Below, one piece after another: positions 36,833 through 45,228 of a stretch of 64,000 bases of DNA (its first letter is position 1; the number at the start of each line of letters is the position of its first letter). Under the pieces are notes generated by a model. That model was given only the letters and a program-made list of their open reading frames with translations. It was not told where the DNA came from and searched no databases. The translations under genes were made by a program, and so were the position numbers. The stretch is from NCBI GenBank assembly GCA_913060495.1, contig CAJXRP010000017.1, positions 1-64,000 of the forward strand, in the 5' to 3' direction. This stretch comes from an uncultured Gammaproteobacteria bacterium (GTDB lineage: Bacteria > Pseudomonadota > Gammaproteobacteria > Pseudomonadales > Pseudohongiellaceae).

Positions 36833-37626
36833 GATGATTCACCTACTGTTGTGTACCGTTTAATAACATTCAATTTCCCCACCAGAGAATTCCTGACAAG
36901 GCCTGGCAATACCGCATTTACCACTACAAACAATTTCTCTGGCCAACCCAAGTAACGCACTGCCTTATCATTCTTGAGTGATTGGATGATCTCATTAGCA
37001 ACGTATTCTGGTGTGTCTGAATTATTACCGAGCTCGGTATTCATTGCATTGACGCTATCTGCGTTCAAATTGGTTTTGGTGGCTCGCGGAGCTATATAGA
37101 GAACTTTTATCGATGTGTCAGCCAGTTCCCGTGACAGCGCTTCTGTGAAACATTTCAGCCCCGCCTTGCTTGCGCAATAGGCGACGAAACCTGGGTGGCC
37201 TATGCTGGCGAATATTGAACCGACATTTAGAATTGTCGCTGCGGGTTTCTTCTTTAGCATCGGAATCAATTCGTGGCACAGCAATACCGGTGCTATCAAG
37301 TTTATGGACAGCATCTTCTCGATGAGCTGCGGTGCCTGCTTCTCAAACAAATCGAAATTCAGGATTCCGGCGAGATTGATAACGGCATCTATGCCGCCAG
37401 CTTGCTGGCAGATTTCCGCGATTTCCCGCCGCCCTTCATGGCTGGAAATATCTGCACAGGCTAAGGTATTAGCGCCCCCCAGATTAGCATTCAATCTCTC
37501 CAATGCATCCTGCTGATAGCAACTCAACACTAACTGCGCGCCTTCGTTATGCAACTGGGTGCTTAGTAATTCCCCGATACCGCCCGTGGCGCCGGTGACA
37601 AGAATCCTCTTCCCCGATACGTTCAT
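36829..37626 (-). CDS. Short-chain dehydrogenase/reductase of the acyl cassette
   Basis: 265 residues from ATG 37626 (a TTG codon precedes it). It has the NAD(P) motif VTGATGGIGE, the NLAGIL strand and the catalytic YCASK. The C-terminal region (WPEKLFVVVNAVLPGLV) is hydrophobic and suggests membrane association, as in SDRs acting on lipid substrates. It is packed between the diiron oxidase and the TPR gene. It probably reduces or oxidises a keto/hydroxy group of the cassette product. Confidence 0.85.
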   Translation of the reverse strand: MNVSGKRILVTGATGGIGELLSTQLHNEGAQLVLSCYQQDALERLNANLGGANTLACADISSHEGRREIAEICQQAGGIDAVINLAGILNFDLFEKQAPQLIEKMLSINLIAPVLLCHELIPMLKKKPAATILNVGSIFASIGHPGFVAYCASKAGLKCFTEALSRELADTSIKVLYIAPRATKTNLNADSVNAMNTELGNNSDTPEYVANEIIQSLKNDKAVRYLGWPEKLFVVVNAVLPGLVRNSLVGKLNVIKRYTTVGESS

Positions 37627-37629
37627 CAA

Positions 37630-38310
37630 TTAAGCCCTCATTCGTATTTTGGGGACACCGTGATCGGCAGACAGCGAGCGAAATATATTTCCATACAGCT
37701 GATAAAACATACGGCAGGCATGAATAATGATTTCTTGATCCGCCGTATCGTCAATCTTGTTCACTAAATCTTCAAAAAATTTCACATGATCTTGATCCAG
37801 CGATCCGTGAGAATAGAGATAGGAAAAAGCATTCTGCGGCAAACCGAGCTTACCCTTTACCGAGTCCGCCACCTGGTCGGCGAGATTGATGCTAGTGCCT
37901 TCTAACACATGCACCATACCGAAGAAACCCATTGGGTTTACCCTCTGCGCCATATCATAGGCATAAGCAACCATCAGCTCAGTTGCAGGGGAAGGATTAC
38001 CATTGCGCACGGCTTCTTTGTCGTAACCGCAGCTCTGTATATCGTTAAGAATCCATTCCTGATGGCCTATCTCCTCTTCGATATATTCCGCGACTGCGCT
38101 ACGTATCCATTCCTTCTCACCGGGAAGCCTAGAGCCCACAGCCATCATTAGAGGGACAGTGTGTTTTACGTGGTGATAAGCCTGCACCAGAAAGGCGACA
38201 TAGTCATCGACCTCTATCTGGCCCTGCAGGCAACGCGCAATAATGGGAGCAGACAGAAGCTGCTGACGATCCTGCTCAGTTTCACTCACCAAAGTATCAA
38301 AAAATTTCAT
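37630..38310 (-). CDS. Haem-oxygenase-like diiron oxidase (TenA/PqqC fold)
   Basis: 226 residues from ATG 38310, which has AGAGGA seven bases upstream. The ATG at 38325 overlapping the ligase stop is possible. An all-helical TenA/PqqC-type protein with candidate iron ligands in AYHHVKH, EYIEEEIGHQEW and LDQDHVKFF. This matches the haem-oxygenase-like diiron oxidase (HDO) superfamily, whose members desaturate, decarboxylate or cleave acyl chains and amino acids (UndA and BesC are known examples). Its place between an AMP-ligase and an SDR points to an acyl-derived substrate. Confidence 0.75.
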   Translation of the reverse strand: MKFFDTLVSETEQDRQQLLSAPIIARCLQGQIEVDDYVAFLVQAYHHVKHTVPLMMAVGSRLPGEKEWIRSAVAEYIEEEIGHQEWILNDIQSCGYDKEAVRNGNPSPATELMVAYAYDMAQRVNPMGFFGMVHVLEGTSINLADQVADSVKGKLGLPQNAFSYLYSHGSLDQDHVKFFEDLVNKIDDTADQEIIIHACRMFYQLYGNIFRSLSADHGVPKIRMRA

Positions 38311-38321
38311 ACGCTTTCCTC

Positions 38322-39824
38322 TCATCCAGTTACGGATTGATTCGGGTTATTTTCCTGAACATCGCTTATGCCCTTTGCATAGAGCGCGTCTATTTCAATT
38401 TGGAAGGCTTCGTTTATGTTTTTACGGCGAGGCCTGCCGTTGTCTGTCATGAATCTACTTTCGCTTTGTAACGGTTTTTCCAATCTGTGCCAGGCCATGA
38501 CTCGGGCATAGTCCGGCAAGCCGGCATTTATGACGTCAATCAGCGCCTGAATTTCAGCATCACTGGTATTCGGTGAACGCGCGGTCAGCAGAGCTGCACA
38601 GAAGGGTCTCGCATCACCCAGCAATACCGCCTCAGCCAAGAGCGGATTCGCTAGCAACTCACTTTCAACCCACTCCGGCGAAATATTGCGGCCATAGCTT
38701 GAAATCAAAAGATTCTTCTTGCGGCCATCGATGTGAAGAAAACCATCCTGATCGAGATGTCCTAGATCACCGGTTTTTATCTGCTTAGGACTCCAGCTCT
38801 GAGGCTCATTCACATAGCCCAGCATCGTATTGCCTGAGACCAGCACCTCACCTTCGCTAAAGGAAACGACCAAGCCTGATAACGGCTTTCCACAACTCCC
38901 CGGCTTCTGAGCATGCGGCGTGTTTAAACTTACTACCGATGCGCATTCGGACAGCCCATAACCCTCGTAAACAGGAATGCCAAGTTCCCTAGCCTCAATG
39001 AGAAGGTCTACCGATACTTTGCTGCCACCTACGGCAACAAACTTTAATGAAGCGGGGCATTGCCACCCTTGTTTGATCGCATTGACCAACAATAGAAGCA
39101 GCTGTGGAATGAGAATCATCGACTGCGGTTGTATCGACGCTATGATTGCCAATAATTTCTGCGGATCAACTAAAGCGCTACCTTTAAAACCCATCTCTTC
39201 AGGCTTAGGGATAATGACCTCACCGTGGGCGAGAATCGGCGCATAGATGCCTGCTACATTCTCCAGCAATGTACTTAACGGCAGTACGCAGAGATGACGC
39301 GGAGCAGCTATCGCTATAACCGACGAGAGGATATCTGCCTGCCGCAGAAGCTGCTCGTGACTTAGACAGACTCCTTTAGGCTCGCCAGTAGAACCGGAGG
39401 TAAAAGTAATCTTGCCTGTTGCCTCTGGCAACATGACTGCCTGCTTAGCAGGCTGCAGAAGACAGAGACTCAATCGAGCCTCTCCCAATAGTGCTATGGT
39501 TTCGCAGTGAGCCTGATAATCTGCTTCGAAAAGTTCTGGATTGTCGGTAATTACCGCTTCAACAGAGCAGGCCTTAATCGCATATCGGCGCTGAGACTCG
39601 GAGAAAAATTCTGGCAGCGGTAACAGGCACACCTGTGTCTCTCGACAAGCGATATCCACGATGGCCCATTCAATGCTATTGCCAGCCAACAACGCTATTC
39701 TGAAGAGACCCTTTTCGCGGAGCAATTGTGCAACAACAGCAATCTCAGCCTCGATAGCCTTGGCCGAATAACTTCTATTCAGATCACTCAGCGTGAATTG
39801 TAGATTGTTGCCAGCACTAAGCAT
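38322..39824 (-). CDS. AMP-dependent acyl ligase (ANL superfamily)
   Basis: 500 residues. The P-loop motif is ITFTSGSTGEPKG, the A5-type motif GYGLSECASVV and the hinge GDLGHLDQDGFLHIDGR. The C-terminal A10 region reads TDNGRPRRKNI. The position normally occupied by the adenylation Lys looks like Arg, with a Lys four residues later. It activates a carboxylic acid as acyl-AMP and perhaps transfers it to CoA or directly to an acceptor. It overlaps the acyltransferase-like gene by 8 bp and the diiron oxidase region by 4 bp. Confidence 0.85.
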   Translation of the reverse strand: MLSAGNNLQFTLSDLNRSYSAKAIEAEIAVVAQLLREKGLFRIALLAGNSIEWAIVDIACRETQVCLLPLPEFFSESQRRYAIKACSVEAVITDNPELFEADYQAHCETIALLGEARLSLCLLQPAKQAVMLPEATGKITFTSGSTGEPKGVCLSHEQLLRQADILSSVIAIAAPRHLCVLPLSTLLENVAGIYAPILAHGEVIIPKPEEMGFKGSALVDPQKLLAIIASIQPQSMILIPQLLLLLVNAIKQGWQCPASLKFVAVGGSKVSVDLLIEARELGIPVYEGYGLSECASVVSLNTPHAQKPGSCGKPLSGLVVSFSEGEVLVSGNTMLGYVNEPQSWSPKQIKTGDLGHLDQDGFLHIDGRKKNLLISSYGRNISPEWVESELLANPLLAEAVLLGDARPFCAALLTARSPNTSDAEIQALIDVINAGLPDYARVMAWHRLEKPLQSESRFMTDNGRPRRKNINEAFQIEIDALYAKGISDVQENNPNQSVTG

Positions 39825-40566
39825 GAGAGCTACCTTGCTGACGAACCTCTAAGGCAAGCGCTTCAATCTCGCTCTTGTAAAAATTTTGTACCAGGTTAAA
39901 GAGGTTTCGAGCTTCAACAGCCTCTTGCGCATTGCTGAGTCGACCGGCAACTACTTGTGGCTGATTGTCATAGTAGCTACCCCAGTCGGCAGCCGAATTA
40001 GTGTCGAGACGGTCGGGCACTGCCTTGGCAATAACCTGGGTCTCAAACCCCATTTTCTGCAAACTGCGCAGCAGTGGCTTGGCCGCTGTAAAAACCATCC
40101 ATTCATATCCGGCCTGATTCAAGATCGATGCCAGTATGATAAACATCAAACGGCTCGCACCGAGAGTCGTTGCTACTAGGTTGCCAATCTCTGCGAGCTG
40201 CTTCCTTCTTACGGTCTCACCGCAAAGTAGCTCAAGCTCCTGTTCGATAGGCGCATCCAGATACTGTTCGAGGAAGAATTTTTCCGAGGCTGACCCCAAG
40301 GAGATACCGGCACTCGCAGACAAATTGTCCCCGCAGCGCAGAGTAAGAAAAAGAGGCAGGAAATGAGCCAAACTGGCCCCGTAACTGGACTGGAACTTGC
40401 CCCCTATATAGTGCTCGACCTCTGCCCTGAGCGTTGATTCCGCTGTAATCAGATCGAATTTAGGAGAGGGCGTTAACCATTGCTTCAGAAACTGTGACAT
40501 GCCAGCTTCCTCACGCACGGTAATTCCAGAAGATTGAACAAGGTTATCTGTTGCTGCTAAAGACAT
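39817..40566 (-). CDS. Thermostable-hemolysin family protein, GNAT/acyltransferase-like
   Basis: 249 residues from ATG 40566. Upstream GTG and TTG codons in frame are alternatives. The sequence matches the 'thermostable hemolysin' family (delta-VPH-like). However, the middle of the protein (AEIGNLVATTLG, then GYEWMVFTAAKPLLRSLQKMGF) follows the pattern of N-acyltransferases such as GNAT and acyl-homoserine lactone synthases. There is no signal peptide. I therefore read it as a cytosolic acyltransferase that uses the product of the adjacent ligase. The name 'hemolysin' is historical. It is the first gene of a ten-gene operon. Confidence 0.75.
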   Translation of the reverse strand: MSLAATDNLVQSSGITVREEAGMSQFLKQWLTPSPKFDLITAESTLRAEVEHYIGGKFQSSYGASLAHFLPLFLTLRCGDNLSASAGISLGSASEKFFLEQYLDAPIEQELELLCGETVRRKQLAEIGNLVATTLGASRLMFIILASILNQAGYEWMVFTAAKPLLRSLQKMGFETQVIAKAVPDRLDTNSAADWGSYYDNQPQVVAGRLSNAQEAVEARNLFNLVQNFYKSEIEALALEVRQQGSSHA

Positions 40567-40598
40567 CGTATTCACCAACTCGGCTTAGTATGGCAACT

Positions 40599-40631
40599 AC
40601 AATAACAACTGAATCTTAAGTAAATCTTAAG
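40599..40631 (-). promoter_or_regulatory. PmrA-like box and -10 element of the ten-gene operon
   Basis: A perfect box CTTAAG-TAAAT-CTTAAG occupies 40615-40631. On the minus strand TATTGT (40604-40599) starts exactly 10 bases after it. Predicted start is near 40592, about 26 nt before the ATG. The spacing equals that at 26377 and 42202. Confidence 0.75.
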
Positions 40632-40683
40632 AGCGGAGCTTCAATTCATAGAAAAATCGAAGCCCTAACTAAGCAGCACAACC

Positions 40684-41325
40684 CTAGGTCTTAGAGCGTC
40701 TCTCGAAGACCGCCAATTGCAGTGAATGGAGAAACCCTGATCGCTTAACCGTGCCGAAGAGCCGAAATTCGTTCGCTGCAAATAGATCCTTAAGCTGCGA
40801 GAGTGAAATAGGGTTTTGTTTAACTTCCCGACCGGTCACAGCTTTGCGTAATCTACGGCGTAACGACGTCACTGAGTAAGACGAGAAGTAAGAAATAACC
40901 ACATATTGAGAAGAAACTCTGCAGAGTTCGGCGATCAAGGCTTGCTGATCACTGCTATCCTGAAAATGATGCAAGAGCCTAAAACAAACAGAAGCATCAA
41001 ATTCGCCATCTTCAAATCGCATATTGAAGATATCTTGAGACTCAGCCGTTTCTTTGAATTTTTGATCACGCAGTAATGCATTCGTTAATTGCACGGCGGA
41101 CTCACCAAGATCCACGGCAGTCACATTAACCCCCTTTTGAGCTAACCAGAGACTAAGGCGCCCTACGCCACAGGGTGCATCCAGAACAGTTTTGACCTCA
41201 GTGGCTGGCAACATCTGAAATGCCTCGCTCACCATCTGCATCTCGAACTGATGTTTACGCGGCTTACGCTGGGTATAGAGCTGGGCACTTACTGGATCAG
41301 ACTTAACCCTTTCATAATTTTGCAT
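40684..41325 (-). CDS. Class I SAM-dependent methyltransferase
   Basis: 213 residues. Motif I reads VLDAPCGVGRLS, with the acidic end of strand 2 in VTAVDLG and a motif near FDASVCFRLLHHF. The fold is the UbiE/methyltransf_11 type. The C-terminal third is basic (SLRRRLRKAVTGREVK), which may contact membranes. It is 47 bp downstream of the InaA-like kinase and probably cotranscribed with it. A sugar or lipid acceptor is plausible from that context, but no substrate can be named. Confidence 0.8.
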   Translation of the reverse strand: MQNYERVKSDPVSAQLYTQRKPRKHQFEMQMVSEAFQMLPATEVKTVLDAPCGVGRLSLWLAQKGVNVTAVDLGESAVQLTNALLRDQKFKETAESQDIFNMRFEDGEFDASVCFRLLHHFQDSSDQQALIAELCRVSSQYVVISYFSSYSVTSLRRRLRKAVTGREVKQNPISLSQLKDLFAANEFRLFGTVKRSGFLHSLQLAVFERRSKT

Positions 41326-41372
41326 GCTAGTTTGTATCCTAAATGGGCGGAGTGACTGTTTCTAAGCGAAAT

Positions 41373-42179
41373 CTACAGCTTAGAAAGGAGTTTTGAATGC
41401 TTCGTTTGATAAGGCCCAAGCAACATTTCTCTTACTTCGAGCGGCTGAGTCTTAAGGTGTTTGATGAGTTGTTTGAGATCAGCACAGATGGCCTTGCGCA
41501 CTGAACCCTTCTTTCTCGAACGTTCAAAATCTATCAGCTTAATAGCGCCGGATTGTTGATCGACATAGATGTGTTTAGGGTAAAGTGCGCCATGCTGAAT
41601 ACCGTGGTTATGCATTTCGAGTAGCTGCTCGCCACAGCGATAAAGCAAGACTCCCAGGGCTGGCGAAAACTTCTGAGCAGCGAGGAGATCTTCGAGAGAA
41701 CAAATGTCAATTTCTGCTGTAACCAACAAGCCCATGGTACTGCCCGCCTCCCGCCTTACGCCCCTACAAGCAACATCGATAGCAGCAAGACTAAGCGCCT
41801 GGTTGCGCGCAATAGCGTCCGCTTCATACTCAAACGTCAACGCTCCGAATGGCTTACTGAGGGAGTAGCGAAACTGATTCACTTGCCGCTTTACATAATA
41901 GTTTCTCTGGGTGTTGTTCTCCCACAGACTCAACTTCGACACCCCACTCCACCCGCCTTTTCGGTAGTTGATATCGTCTACAAACTGATGAGGGAGGTTC
42001 CAAAAATCTTCAAAACCCAAGAACCCACGGCTTCTTAAGAACTGCCCATGTGAGGGCGCCTCAAAGGTGAACTGTGTGGTGGAAGGTTTCTGATTAGCTA
42101 GTCGAGTGGTTATCGAGGGCGATTTGCCCACTACCACGGAGCTAATTGATTCGATGGCGCTTGTACGGGAACTTATCAT
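41373..42179 (-). CDS. InaA/WaaP-like (lipopolysaccharide kinase family) protein
   Basis: 268 residues. Weak kinase-fold signatures: RKGGWSGVSKL near 77-87, FEYEADAIARNQAL (alphaC-like with Glu), HGALYPKHIYVD (catalytic loop) and IKLIDFERSR (DFG-like). The catalytic-loop Asp of ordinary kinases is Ala here, and relatives of the InaA branch also vary at this position. The family phosphorylates heptose in lipopolysaccharide core (WaaP), while InaA is stress-induced. The start codon at 42179 coincides with the predicted transcription start, so the mRNA may be leaderless or the true start may be a little downstream. Confidence 0.7.
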   Translation of the reverse strand: MISSRTSAIESISSVVVGKSPSITTRLANQKPSTTQFTFEAPSHGQFLRSRGFLGFEDFWNLPHQFVDDINYRKGGWSGVSKLSLWENNTQRNYYVKRQVNQFRYSLSKPFGALTFEYEADAIARNQALSLAAIDVACRGVRREAGSTMGLLVTAEIDICSLEDLLAAQKFSPALGVLLYRCGEQLLEMHNHGIQHGALYPKHIYVDQQSGAIKLIDFERSRKKGSVRKAICADLKQLIKHLKTQPLEVREMLLGPYQTKHSKLLSKL

Positions 42180-42185
42180 TACGAC

Positions 42186-42218
42186 AAGATAGAGTGAAAT
42201 TCTTAAGACAACCTTAAG
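42186..42218 (-). promoter_or_regulatory. PmrA-like box and -10 element of the kinase/methyltransferase operon
   Basis: A box made of two perfect CTTAAG half-sites spaced by ACAAC (42202-42218). On the minus strand TATCTT (42191-42186) begins exactly 10 bases after it. The predicted start falls at or next to the ATG at 42179. Confidence 0.75.
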
Positions 42219-42236
42219 CAGAACAAAACAGCTGCG

Positions 42237-42262
42237 AAAAGATGGGGTTTTTTAAGACCCCA
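42237..42262 (-). terminator. Probable terminator after the penicillin-acylase-like gene
   Basis: On the minus strand TGGGGT and ACCCCA (42262-42257 and 42248-42243) form a 6-bp stem with an A-rich loop, followed by TCTTTT. It lies about 40 bp after the acylase stop. A short stem, so moderate strength. Confidence 0.5.
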
Positions 42263-42300
42263 CCTAAGTCCTCAGTACATAATTCAGTACAACAAAGATC

Positions 42301-44733
42301 CTAGTTCGCAGGCAGTAGATCGAGCTTCTCGAACAGTACCGTTTCGATTTTCTCTCGCGAGTAGAACGCAGGAAACACCTTATCATTAGCCCACAACTCG
42401 AAAAGATTGTCGTATAACGGGCTGTCGGGATCGCCAACCTGCCCAGGCGTGTTCATACCGAGCGTATTGTCCCAATCACGGGTATCGATGAAGATTCGAA
42501 ACGACGCACCGGAAGTCTGATTGTCACCACTACCGGTCGCACCCAGTGTAAAACCGTTGCCTCCTCTTGGCGCGGGGCCGACTTCGAGGCGGCTTCTCAT
42601 TTCTTCACTGACAGCAGCGCCTAATGGATGGCGTATCAGCGCGTGTTTGTACTCCGCCTGCCCGTATACCCAGTTATCCATATTACGGCCAAACTTTTCT
42701 CGCAGCGTAGCGACAGCTTGCCCTAGCGTATCAAGAACGAAATCATCTCTTCCAGCAATCGGATCGCTGCCGAAATCACCGTCGGGCGCGAGCAGCATAT
42801 CGATGGTTGTCTTCATGCCTACATTGAGAAAACCGTTCGCCACCTCTGGCACTTTCAACGTTTCTATATTGTCTAGCAGCTGTCGCTCGAAGGCCACGTA
42901 GATGCCCGCCTCTACCGAGTCTTTGTCGAGCTTAAAATCCCAATCCAGCAGCATCTGACGCGCCGCTTCTACCTGTCGGTCATCGGCTTGCAGATCCTTG
43001 AAGAAAGGCACAAGCGAGCGCGCAGGAATCGATAGATAGTCGTGTTGAAATTCGATCATGTCCGTCATGTTGAACTTACGCCCGGAACTCAACAGCTCAC
43101 TGCCCCGTGCCCACCGATAGGGATCGGTCCAAGTATGGGCTATCGCATCGAGATGCGGAAAGTCTGGCGGCGTGTAGTTGCTATTCGACGTCTCGATATA
43201 ACCCTCGTCAGGGTTAAATGCGTTCGGCTTCTGCTTGATTTCGAGATAGCCATCCCATTCATAACGACCATCACCGGGTACCGGAACCAGACCACTGAAG
43301 TTTCTTCTTAGCGGCGCAATACCGACGGCCTGCCAACCGATGTTGCCCTCTCGGTCTGCCCAAATCATGTTCTCGCCGGGGATGTGACTGTAATTTGTCG
43401 CATCTCTGAATTCTTCCCATGTCTTTGCCTGATCCATGCGTAGCGAGGCAAGATAGGGTGCGCCACCAACTTCCATCCATGCCGGCCGTACCGCATAGGC
43501 CAAATTCTTATCTAGATCTTCGAAGCTTACAGGTCCGTGACGGGTGTATTTCAGTTCAACAGTGACTGCTGCTGCACCCTTAACTTCGATCACCTCCTCG
43601 ATAATCTGCATGTCCTCCCAATTGCCCTGATAGCGATACTGATTGGGGTTAGCAGGGTTCGTCTCATACACCATGAGATCTTCGCCATCGGTACCGAACA
43701 CCGTTAGACCCCAAGAGCCCTGCTCGTTGTGGCCGATTGAAATTCCTGGGATTTCAGGCTCCCCTCCGCCGATCACATTCCAGCCTGGACCCACTAGATG
43801 CGCCCAATAGCGAAGCGAAGGCACCGACTGCGCACGATGCGGGTCATTGATCATCATCGGCCAGCCGTCTTGAGTGAGATCGCCACTGACTACCCAGTTG
43901 TTGCTGCCGATGTCATCTAGATCGTGTTTTTGCAGGCTCGCATCTTCAATGGATATCACACTGGCTATCTGCTCGAAGGATTGTGATGAATTGCGGTCAG
44001 TGGATGCAACGATATCGTTTGGCTCAAACTTCATGCTACTGCGATACGAGGTGTACAGATGCAAGATGTCGTTCTCGAGAAGAGATTCGCAATCGATCAT
44101 TGGATCGAGAGTTAGGTCTGGATCACGGGGATGAAAGTATTGCAGCTCACGCACCGCATCTTCGCCGATGGCACATACAGCCCTACCCACATTTAATTCT
44201 TGCCCTATATTCCCTAGTAAACCTTGATGACGAGAGATGACCACTTCTTCTGTCCAGTGTTGTGGCTGAATGCCGAGCAGCTTAAACGGAAGCGGTAGTG
44301 CATCGGGATCATCTAACGCCTCATCTATGTACGCGTTAACCCCATGAACAAATGCGGTAATGATATCCACTCCCCGCGGATGATAGTGATTCATCTCATC
44401 CGCCATTGGGCCGCGAAACTTAAACAGACGCGTGCCATGATCTCTATCGATCATGCGCGGACCGAAAAGCGCAGCCGTCGTGCCAGTTGCCTGGGCCCGC
44501 CATATCTCAAACTGGAACAGGCGATCTCGCGCTGCGCTGTAGCCCTGCGCAAAGAACAGATCGTGCTCCGTCTCAGCGTAGATGTGTGAGATTCCCCACT
44601 TGTCTTTCAAAATTTCAACCGGCTGATCGAGACCTTCGATAGTTACCGAACTGGAATTTTGTGCCAGTGCGAAACTGGCTATGACTGTGAATATAGAAAC
44701 GACAGAGAAGTTGGCGAACAGCTTGGTTAACAT
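42301..44733 (-). CDS. Penicillin-acylase-family Ntn amidohydrolase
   Basis: 810 residues with a signal peptide (about 1-24). The precursor should be cut before S277 in DDIGSNNWVV, the N-terminal nucleophile of the beta chain, giving alpha and beta subunits. Other family marks are GISHIYAETEHDLFFAQGY near the start and NDPHR soon after the nucleophile. The family hydrolyses acyl amides: penicillins, acyl-homoserine lactones and similar compounds. Periplasmic. Possible AHL or N-acyl amino acid hydrolysis is a guess from relatives. Monocistronic. Confidence 0.88.
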   Translation of the reverse strand: MLTKLFANFSVVSIFTVIASFALAQNSSSVTIEGLDQPVEILKDKWGISHIYAETEHDLFFAQGYSAARDRLFQFEIWRAQATGTTAALFGPRMIDRDHGTRLFKFRGPMADEMNHYHPRGVDIITAFVHGVNAYIDEALDDPDALPLPFKLLGIQPQHWTEEVVISRHQGLLGNIGQELNVGRAVCAIGEDAVRELQYFHPRDPDLTLDPMIDCESLLENDILHLYTSYRSSMKFEPNDIVASTDRNSSQSFEQIASVISIEDASLQKHDLDDIGSNNWVVSGDLTQDGWPMMINDPHRAQSVPSLRYWAHLVGPGWNVIGGGEPEIPGISIGHNEQGSWGLTVFGTDGEDLMVYETNPANPNQYRYQGNWEDMQIIEEVIEVKGAAAVTVELKYTRHGPVSFEDLDKNLAYAVRPAWMEVGGAPYLASLRMDQAKTWEEFRDATNYSHIPGENMIWADREGNIGWQAVGIAPLRRNFSGLVPVPGDGRYEWDGYLEIKQKPNAFNPDEGYIETSNSNYTPPDFPHLDAIAHTWTDPYRWARGSELLSSGRKFNMTDMIEFQHDYLSIPARSLVPFFKDLQADDRQVEAARQMLLDWDFKLDKDSVEAGIYVAFERQLLDNIETLKVPEVANGFLNVGMKTTIDMLLAPDGDFGSDPIAGRDDFVLDTLGQAVATLREKFGRNMDNWVYGQAEYKHALIRHPLGAAVSEEMRSRLEVGPAPRGGNGFTLGATGSGDNQTSGASFRIFIDTRDWDNTLGMNTPGQVGDPDSPLYDNLFELWANDKVFPAFYSREKIETVLFEKLDLLPAN

Positions 44734-44802
44734 CGTGAATCACCTTTGGTCTTATGTTGGTTCTCGGAAAATTATTTGAGTGTTAGAAAAATGAATTCAA
44801 CA

Positions 44803-45195
44803 CTACAACTCAGTAAGGAGTTGCAGGGCTAGTTGCGCCTTATCTTTTGGCACGAATACATGGTCATGATAATAGGCAGCAATCATATTCGCACTGATAC
44901 CGTTGACGGCTAAGCTGTTGGCAACAGCCGCAGTGAGCCCCACTGCATCCAAGCTGGAGTGCACCATCAGAGTAATGCAATTGAACACCGACTCATAAGT
45001 GAGGCCCGCAGCATCAGCCGCCTGTCTGGTAATTACGAGAGTCAGACCTTCTTTTTCCTGATAAGACGCGATTGGCTGCAATTCGGCGAGGTCACCGTAA
45101 CTGAGCTTCTCAGCCGTGCAAAAGACAAAATCGTCTGGAAGCAAGTTTGGCTGCATTGACGCCAACAGTTTATCTAGGTCTTGTTCGCCCGCCAT
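44803..45195 (-). CDS. ACT-domain protein
   Basis: 130 residues. Two ACT-like halves can be seen: an N-terminal part with LPDDFVFCT, and a C-terminal part with LTLVITRQAADAAGL and HSSLDAVGLTAAVANSLAVNGISANM, the latter typical of ACT ligand-binding loops. Small stand-alone ACT proteins bind amino acids and regulate enzymes. No partner is apparent next to it. Confidence 0.75.
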   Translation of the reverse strand: MAGEQDLDKLLASMQPNLLPDDFVFCTAEKLSYGDLAELQPIASYQEKEGLTLVITRQAADAAGLTYESVFNCITLMVHSSLDAVGLTAAVANSLAVNGISANMIAAYYHDHVFVPKDKAQLALQLLTEL

Positions 45196-45228
45196 TACTT
45201 ACTACCTAATCGAAGGGCACGTGGCCGA

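Noticed and set aside
39817..40566. Secreted haemolytic toxin from the family name 'thermostable hemolysin'
   Set aside because: No signal peptide or pore-forming pattern. The sequence follows acyltransferase-like patterns and the neighbours are biosynthetic enzymes.
42521..42901. 126-codon ORF antisense to the penicillin acylase gene
   Set aside because: Shadow of a GC-rich coding frame. It has no domain, and the acylase frame fully explains the sequence. The same holds for other long antisense ORFs such as those at 5268-5714 and 60051-60521.
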